In this document: positions 5,731 through 11,547 of the stretch, one piece after another | Numbering within the stretch: the first letter of the stretch is position 1 | Layout: every line of letters begins with the position of its first letter | Assembly (NCBI GenBank): GCA_014885115.2 | Contig: WKLE02000532.1 | Location: 1,818-13,364, forward strand | DNA length: 11,547 bases | Direction of reading: 5' to 3' | Source of the DNA: Asterionellopsis glacialis | Taxonomy: Eukaryota > Bacillariophyta > Plagiogrammaphyceae > Rhaphoneidales > Asterionellopsidaceae | The notes under the pieces: generated by a model | The model's input: only the letters and a program-made list of their open reading frames with translations | Database searches by the model: none | Told to the model about the DNA's origin: nothing | Made by a program: the position numbers and the translations under genes

Positions 5731-8700
5731 ATGATTGAACAACCGTGCAAAGTTGAAGAACTACCCTCACGGAGTAATTCTGTAAAAGATTTACCAAGTG
5801 TTACAGTAGATGGTAATAGTTTACCTAAAAGAATAAAAATTGAAGAAAGTGAAAATATTGCAGGAAAGTCTGGTGTGAGCATTCAAAAAAATGAGGCTCC
5901 TACCTCTAGTGCTACTGCTGCTGCTACTTTGACAAAACCGCAGCAGTCTGAAATTGTAGAAAGTAAGATACAAGATACCACGGTATCAAATGGGCCTGTG
6001 ACGCAATCACTACCACAAAGCGGTCCTGTGAAATCTGAAACAGTTGCGATGGCTTCACATAATAATGCTGCTTCTGAAAGTACAAATCAAACAACTACCA
6101 ATGTTTCAAACACCACATCTCAAGCTACACCTAGCACTGCAACTGTATCTGCTACTAGTCAATCTCCGCCAGCAGCTACAGCAGTTACAGTACCTGCCAC
6201 CCACCTCGGGCAAACATCAAGTAAACCTGGAGCGGCTGTGGCACCAGCTCCAGTACGGCAACATCGCATTGAACAACAGAATTCAACTTCGCAAACTGCT
6301 TCATCAACACCAGCAGCTACTGTGAGTCAGACACAATCTTCTTCTTCTGATGGAAGCGCTCCGAGTACAAAACCTGCTCCTGTTGCACCTCTTAGCACCC
6401 CGCCTTCTCATCCCGCAGCTCCAGCAGCTGTGTCAACCACGTCTACTGTTCCTCGTCCTACAGCAAATGCTGCAACAACTTCAGCCACTCCACTCCCTGC
6501 TCCGGCTCCTGCAGTACCAGTGCATCCACCGCCGTCTTCACCACCACCACTCAAAGCGACTAGAATGTCTCACTTACAGAAAAAGTATACATCTGAACTT
6601 CAATATATGTTACGTGAATTTCGTAAGCTGGAACGACAATTGCTGGGTGCCAAGGGGAATGGAACTGGTATTGAAGAATCAGCAGGGTCAAGAGAACGTC
6701 GCGAAAAGCTACATTCCTTCATACTACATTTAGAAGACACAATACGACAAATTGACCTTGGTTGTAAACTGGAATCAGAAGGGAAAAGTACTGTCATGGT
6801 TGGTGTTTCCAATGGTGCTGCCGGCACTACGTCTGCCGAGGCTTCTGGACCTACAGCCGCAACAGCGACACAATCTTCTGAAGAAGAATTAAAGAAGAAG
6901 CAACATCTTGCGGATTCAGCTGCATTAACAAAGCTTACAAAGGAAAAGGAGGAGGAAGAAAATGTACAAAAACTAGAAGAACATATATTGGCAAATTTAC
7001 TACCCGTCAAAGTACGTCTTACGAAACAACTTGCGGCACAACAGGGTGCTTCAAGAAATCCAGCGGGTATGCCTGCTGCTCCAAGAGGTATGTTACAACC
7101 GGCAGCTGAAAAAGGGAAAGGCACTTTCGCTGCTGCGGCAGAACAACGACGAAAACAAGCAGAGGCAGCTAGAGTTGCCCAACAAGAACAAAGTATGCTT
7201 GCCACATCTTCTGCTACTGCTACTGCTTCCCCAGCTACTCAGACTGGAGCAAGCACACAATTTGGTAAACCATTGGGAGTTGGTGGTTCTTCACTAACAC
7301 AAAAACTTCATGGTTCTACTCTTGGTTCCAAGAAAAGGCCACATGGACATGGAGTTGGTTCACCTTCTCCTGTTGTTCCCATCAGTGCTACTACTGCTGC
7401 AGTTAATACCGCTGTGGAAACAACAACGTCTGGTGAACCTTCCTGCACTGCACACAAACGCAAGATCCTTTATGCAGGTATGGCTCCAGGAAGTGAACAA
7501 ATACAATCTAGTGTCTCTGCTGCTACCGGTGTACATGGTGCTATGGTAATTGAAACTACACCAACTGCTATAGTGGCAGTGGCTGCTGCCGCTCGACAAA
7601 GTAGCAGTGAAAGTCCTGTTGCTGTAGTAAAGCAAACTCCTGATGTGTCAACGACTTCAACCTCGCAGCAAGTTGGGGCGTTGACAGTAACAGCTGAAGT
7701 ACCTCAACAGAAGGCAACTCCCCATGTGAAACATGCGACTTCACAACCATCAAAGCCAACTATTGTTTTGCCGTCGACTGTCAAGCTGAAGCCTACTCCA
7801 GCACTTACAGCTGCTCCTGCTTCAGTGGATACTAGTAAAAAGAGTGGAAAGCGACGATTGGAGGAAATGAATTTGACAGAGGAAGAGCGAAAAAAACATA
7901 AGCGAAGAAGACGAAGACGGAAGAAACGTCGTGAGGCAAGACGCATGGATATGGAAAGGCAACGTCAAATGGTTATACAACAGCAGGCAGTACAAGCCTC
8001 GCAAGGGTCTGCTTCTAAGCAGTCTGGACAAACAGCAGTACCTGTTTGTGGTGTGACGGGAGCAACGGCGACTACAGCAACATCCAAAAAGGCTGGAAAA
8101 GGATCTGCGGCTAACAAAGCTAATGGGAAGAAAAAAGGACCTCGTGCAGTAGAATATATTTGTGCCTTATGTAGTGAAACATATAGTTCTACATGTGATT
8201 ACAATCCATGGTGGGGATTGACATCTCATGAATGTCCGAAGTGTCGTAAGTCTCAAATTCCAAGAATAGACATCACAGCTCCAGCAAATGCAATCGAGTA
8301 CCATCCAGCGTTGTTGGCGCACGCCGAAGACAGTAGCGGAGGGAACACGGGTGGTGGAACAGGAGCCATTAATGCTGGTGGTGGAATGAGTGTCATGCAC
8401 ATCAATCCATCACACATGGCTCCCAACTTCCCTATCGATTCCGGACTTTCTAATAGCAAATATCCTCGGTGTGGTAGCGATTCAGACACTGGGTCTGATT
8501 TAAGCGACTGTTCCGATCTCTCTGATGATTCCTACGATTCCTACGATTCAGAAACAGATTTACAATCAATGACCCCTGCAGAGCAGGCTGAAAATGAAAA
8601 ATTCGGACGAGAGTACACTGGACCAAAAATGACAGATAGCGAATGCTCTCGGCTTTTGGCGCTAATGTGTCATGCGTCGACATGCCCTGGCAGGTAAGTG

Positions 8701-10780
8701 GGTTTAATCAGAGATGAAGCATATTGTTTGTGAGCTATTTTGAATGCCTTATCCGTATCATTTATTAATGCTTTGCCTAATGCTTTTCTTCTTCAGGCAT
8801 AAGAATCCAAAGCATCGAGATGTGTGCCATAGCACGAAGTTTCTCATGCTCCATGTCCGCGACTGCCCCGGAACAACTTCCTCACTTGATGTGTGCCCCT
8901 TCCCTTGGTGTCGGAAGGTCAAGCACATGCTGTATCATCTTGTTTCTTGTACGCATCCAAAAGAATGTCCCATTTGCACACCTAAGGATATGTCTTCAAA
9001 CTTGGCTGCACTCATGGGTTTGAACGAGCATAGACGAAAGAAACAAAAAGAAAGGATAAAGGCTGCGTTGGCTGCAGCTACGGCCGCAAAAGCAAAGTCC
9101 CATCCACCCAAAACAGCTATAACGATAATGCATACAGCAAAATCACGTCCGATGCATCAACTGAAGCCGACTGCGGTTAATACGATAAAGCCACCGCAGC
9201 AGGTTAGACGATCTGTTCCACCTACGACTGCAAATAGCGCTGTTGCTCCAGTAACTAAATCTGACGTCCACTTGAGAACGATTACTCAGGCGACCACAGC
9301 AGTTCCCCTTCAGCAACCTATCCCAGCATCTCAGCCAAAGGTGGCTACCGCAGTTACTAGCAAGCCCACGCCACCTAGTTCATCGAATGCTTTACCTGCG
9401 GCAGGTGCTCTTTCCTCTGTACCAACCGCGCAGCCTAGACTCGTCGTCCAAGGACCAAAAGCTACCCCAGCTCCCACTTCAGCATTACCAGTTTCTGCGG
9501 TCGGAACTAATATTAAGGTAGAGAGTTCTTCCATTCCAGCTATCCCGCATGCAACGGCTGTAAATGTGGTTGAAGCAACCTCATCTACGACCTTTCAGGC
9601 ACCTTTACCCCTTTTTACCGACAGCCAACGAAAGGTAGAAGCATCATCACCATTGGGTACTGCTGATACCACATGTAAACCACTTCCCAGTTCCGCACCC
9701 ACAACGATTACGTCGATAACAGAAAGACCTCCTCTCCAGCCTAAGGCTATGGTCAAAACACAAGTGGTGGCCGCACCTCCCACTATTGTAACTGCATCTG
9801 CACAGGAAGCAAGTGTAGTTTCTCAGACTTCTCAACCTCAACAGCAGATCACGTCAATTAACACTGTGTCAAATCCTAAGGTGGAGGCTCCATCAAACCT
9901 AGCTTTATCCACCCAAGCCATGACTTCAACCACAAAGCAAGATACCACCAGCGTTACTATTGCACCACCCGCACCAGTACCTGCTGCTTCATCTTCTGCG
10001 AATACCTCGCAACCTGCTACCGATGACCCAGTTCGCTCTACCGTTGCTGACAAAGAAGCTCCTACTGCTTCTACTGATACTAATCCGTCCACTTCATCTG
10101 TTTCAGTCTCCACTCCTACCACGCAGCCAGTGGCGCAATCGGTGAATTTGCTAACGGAACTTCAGGAGCCTTCCAATGAAAGCGAAGAGAACCCACCATT
10201 GAGTCCTGCGCGCATTGACAGTGAAGAGTTGCTGCCTCCTCCTGTATCCGACTCGATATCATTGAATTCCCACACCTCACCATCACAGTCAGATGGGCAG
10301 AGTCAAATAAAATCGGCTACTACTAAACCTGTCCTTGTCCCAGCGGTGACTACTACTGCTACTGAGAAGGAAGTAAAGGAAGTCGCTTTGACTCGGACAA
10401 CCAATTCAGCAGCTGCGCTTATTGAAGATAGCGAGCGCTGCTGCGGTCGCAGTGAGACCGAGAACGATGCTGCTTCTCGTTGTACACAGAATGGAGATGT
10501 ATTACAGAATGGTTCTACCGATACAATAGCAACAGCAGCAGCAGGATTGAAACCTAGTACCGTCAACCAAGTTTCAACAAATGCCAGTGGTGTTGTTGTG
10601 GGTGGGGTGACAGCTGCCACTGGCGATGGAGAAAAGGATGGAAGTAAACCATTTGATAACAACAGTACGAGTGAGGGACAACGACAGACTACATCTAGTG
10701 CTGCAAACCCAACTGAAAAGAAAACATCATGTTCAGAACAGGTTGTAAAAAAAGAAGAGCCTGTCAGGATATCATGCTAG
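5731..10780 (+). CDS. TAZ-type zinc-finger protein, probable transcriptional co-regulator (join 5731..8693, 8797..10780)
   Basis: Removing the intron 8694-8796 joins two long frames into 1648 aa (numbered from the ATG at 5731). Residues 1-270 are Ser/Thr/Ala/Pro/Gln-rich disorder with P32-K-R-I-K-I-E, an NLS- and SUMO-like site. Residues 279-346 and 382-440 are charged and likely helical. Residues 703-738 are strongly basic (H723 followed by K724, R725-R730, K731-K732), a nuclear localisation signal. Residues 811-838 form C811xxC814...C822...C835xxC838, a putative zinc ribbon, followed by a distinctive tail. Residues 915-945 are a Ser/Asp patch. Residues 981-1048 are the TAZ domain. The last ~560 residues are again disordered. 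TAZ domains bind transactivation segments of transcription factors, classically in CBP/p300 and plant HAC and BT proteins. None of the other CBP/p300 or BTB domains is present, so this is inferred to be a stand-alone nuclear adaptor. Confidence 0.85.
8161..8331 (+). other. Putative zinc-ribbon domain with NPWWGL core
   Basis: Residues C811, C814, C835 and C838 form paired CxxC knuckles, with C822 and H833 as additional possible ligands. Between them lies N825-P-W-W-G-L, and after the second knuckle comes a polar-to-aliphatic segment with Q-I-P-R-I-D-I and A-I-E-Y-H-P-A-L-L-A-H. Tryptophans and dense non-repetitive sequence set it apart sharply from the disordered regions on both sides, which implies a fold under constraint. 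It does not match ZZ, PHD or RING spacing as I can read it. Zinc binding is inferred from the Cys pattern. Confidence 0.6.
8671..8977 (+). other. TAZ zinc-finger domain, interrupted by the intron
   Basis: In the spliced protein, residues 981-1048 follow the TAZ1-like order of three Hx3C-led clusters. Cluster 1 is H981-x3-C985 with H994-x3-C998. Cluster 2 is H1007-x3-C1011-x9-C1021-x4-C1026. Cluster 3 is H1035-x3-C1039-x5-C1045-x2-C1048. The segment CPFPWCRKVKHMLYH resembles the CxxPxCxxMKxxxxH core of TAZ domains. Cluster 1 appears to use His at the position where TAZ1 has its third-ligand Cys. The exon junction falls at R988, between C985 and H989. A further H1041 lies in cluster 3. Confidence 0.87.
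8694..8796 (+). other. 103-bp spliceosomal intron inside the TAZ domain
   Basis: The donor is CAG|GTAAGTG and the acceptor is TTCTTCTTCAG|GC. A branch-like CTAAT at 8777-8781 and a T-rich tract precede the acceptor. The length is not a multiple of three and the donor contains an in-frame TAA, so retention stops translation after residue 988. Splicing rebuilds the Arg codon AG|G (phase 2) and continues into HKNPKHRDVC, completing the zinc-ligand pattern. The consistency of domain and frame makes this intron secure. Confidence 0.93.
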
Positions 10781-11102
10781 AGACCCGACATTTGTGTTGA
10801 ATTCTGTCTGTGTTACTACATCATGAATCTGCGCACTAGTATTCTTAATGATATAATTTTTTACTGCTACACCAATGGTGGGCGCCTTTCTGCTTGTTCT
10901 TTTATTTTGCAAGAAGTGTAAGGCCGAACTTTGATTTCTCTCCGAACTAGAGTTCGTCGGTAACGGGGATACCAATTTTTTAAATACATGACTCTAGGAC
11001 TACTCGTAGCGTCCTCTCTATCTCCAGGAATTCAGTTTGATAATCCCTGTATCGATTTATGGCGAAGTCACTGCAAGATTGCAAAGTCTAGTCTATTGTA
11101 CC

Positions 11103-11190
11103 CCTGGTACCAGGTAGGACTACCGGCAGACTAGGACTACTCAACTAGGACCTAGGACCTACCGGTAGCTCTAGAGAGAGGTCTCTAGAG
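11103..11190. repeat. Cluster of short perfect palindromes
   Basis: CCTGGTACCAGG (11103-11114) and CTACCGGTAG (11159-11168) are perfect palindromes. CTCTAGAGA (11169-11177) and TCTCTAGAG (11182-11190) form a 9-bp inverted repeat around GAGG. Between them lie AGGACTAC at 11116-11123 and 11133-11140 and two overlapping CTAGGACCTA-type words. The density is far above what random DNA would give in under 90 bp. Confidence 0.75.
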
Positions 11191-11199
11191 GAACCCACT

Positions 11200-11260
11200 C
11201 TTCTTCCGGTGATTACCCTTAATAAATAGGGTATCGCCGGTGATCTAGCACCGGAAGAAG
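11200..11260. repeat. Nested inverted repeat, potential cruciform or terminator-like stem-loop
   Basis: CTTCTTCCGGTG at 11200-11211 is perfectly complementary to CACCGGAAGAAG at 11249-11260. Inside, TACCCT (11214-11219) pairs with AGGGTA (11228-11233), and CCGGTG (around 11238-11243) could compete for CACCGG. The structure lies about 420 bp beyond the TAZ stop codon. It may mark the end of a small mobile element, a replication or transcription pause, or the 3' end of a neighbouring transcript. Confidence 0.6.
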
Positions 11261-11547
11261 GGAAAATGACAATCATAAACTTTTTACATTCCGTAAAAAT
11301 TTGACGTAGAATCTATTTGGTAAAAGTTCATGATCGATTATAATATCATATCACCATTTTTATTTCTTCTTGCAGCATCCTCATTAGTTTGTTTTAGTTG
11401 ATTGTCAATTTTTAGAAGCAAATAGTAGTTTTCAGAGGAAATATTGGAACTATCGTTGAATGCATAAAGAGTACCAAAAAATTGATTTTAGATTTTAGAT
11501 CCAATTTTACGCAATTAACAATTGACCAGAAACATGACAACAACCAA

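Larger units (their letters stand above)
10781..11547. other. 3' flank of the TAZ gene and intergenic spacer
   Basis: No gene is supported. About 200 bp after the stop are mixed-composition sequence, probably 3' UTR, but no polyadenylation signal can be assigned. From 10990 to 11190 the sequence is packed with AGGACTAC, GGTACC, CCTAGG and CTAGAG words. A larger inverted repeat follows at 11200-11260, then roughly 290 bp of AT-rich DNA in which I see nothing. Confidence 0.55.

Noticed and set aside
6600..7205. Minus-strand 201-codon frame inside the TAZ gene
   Set aside because: Antisense shadow of the helical modules; Ser/Cys/Phe-rich composition reflects the opposite strand of Lys/Glu/Ala codons.
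8744..8796. ATG at 8744 as the start of a separate second gene
   Set aside because: It lies in the intron; a start there would leave half a TAZ domain. The splice at 8693/8797 completes all three zinc clusters.

Overview
The window looks like nuclear DNA from a diatom or related stramenopile alga. Three things suggest this: a membrane-anchored cysteine-rich protein with a long Pro-Thr/Ser-Pro-Thr linker, GT-AG introns with branch-point-like CTAAC/CTAAT words, and a TAZ-type zinc-finger regulator buried in very long Ser/Thr/Ala/Pro-rich disorder. The species cannot be fixed from the sequence alone. Nothing suggests bacterial operons, rRNA, tRNA, CRISPR or an intact transposase.

Layout, left to right, all genes on the plus strand. 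Bases 1-1880 are AT-rich and show no convincing gene. They hold two diverged copies of a 52-bp dispersed repeat, a ~150-bp hairpin element with 32-bp inverted ends (MITE-like), and a 10-bp GTAC-rich inverted repeat. Bases 1881-2045 are a tandemly duplicated 71-bp block just upstream of the first gene, probably promoter material. Gene 1 (2123-3511, 462 aa, no intron needed) encodes a predicted type II membrane or secreted protein with two 84-aa cysteine-rich repeats, a PT-rich linker built on a 12-bp minisatellite, and a 14-Cys tail. Bases 3512-4410 are 3' flank and intergenic DNA rich in GTAC/CAGGTA/AGGACTAC words.

Gene 2 is a TAZ zinc-finger protein. Its certain coding part is 5731-8693 joined to 8797-10780 (1648 aa). 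The 103-bp intron 8694-8796 splits the TAZ domain itself, so either half read alone misses it. A possible additional 5' exon (4531-4701) joins in phase across a 1014-bp intron (4702-5715), which would give 1710 aa. The protein also has two helical, charged modules near the N-terminal third, a very basic NLS-like stretch, a CxxC...CxxC putative zinc ribbon with an unusual WW-containing core, and an acidic Ser-Asp patch. No acetyltransferase, bromodomain, KIX, ZZ or BTB segment is recognisable. Bases 10781-11547 are 3' flank with dense short palindromes and one larger stem-loop-forming repeat.

The two genes have no evident functional link: one is probably at the cell surface or in the endomembrane system, the other in the nucleus. 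The points most worth following are the stand-alone TAZ architecture with its putative zinc ribbon, the segmental gene-conversion signature in gene 1, the duplicated promoter block, and the directional AGGACTAC words found only between genes and in the long candidate intron.
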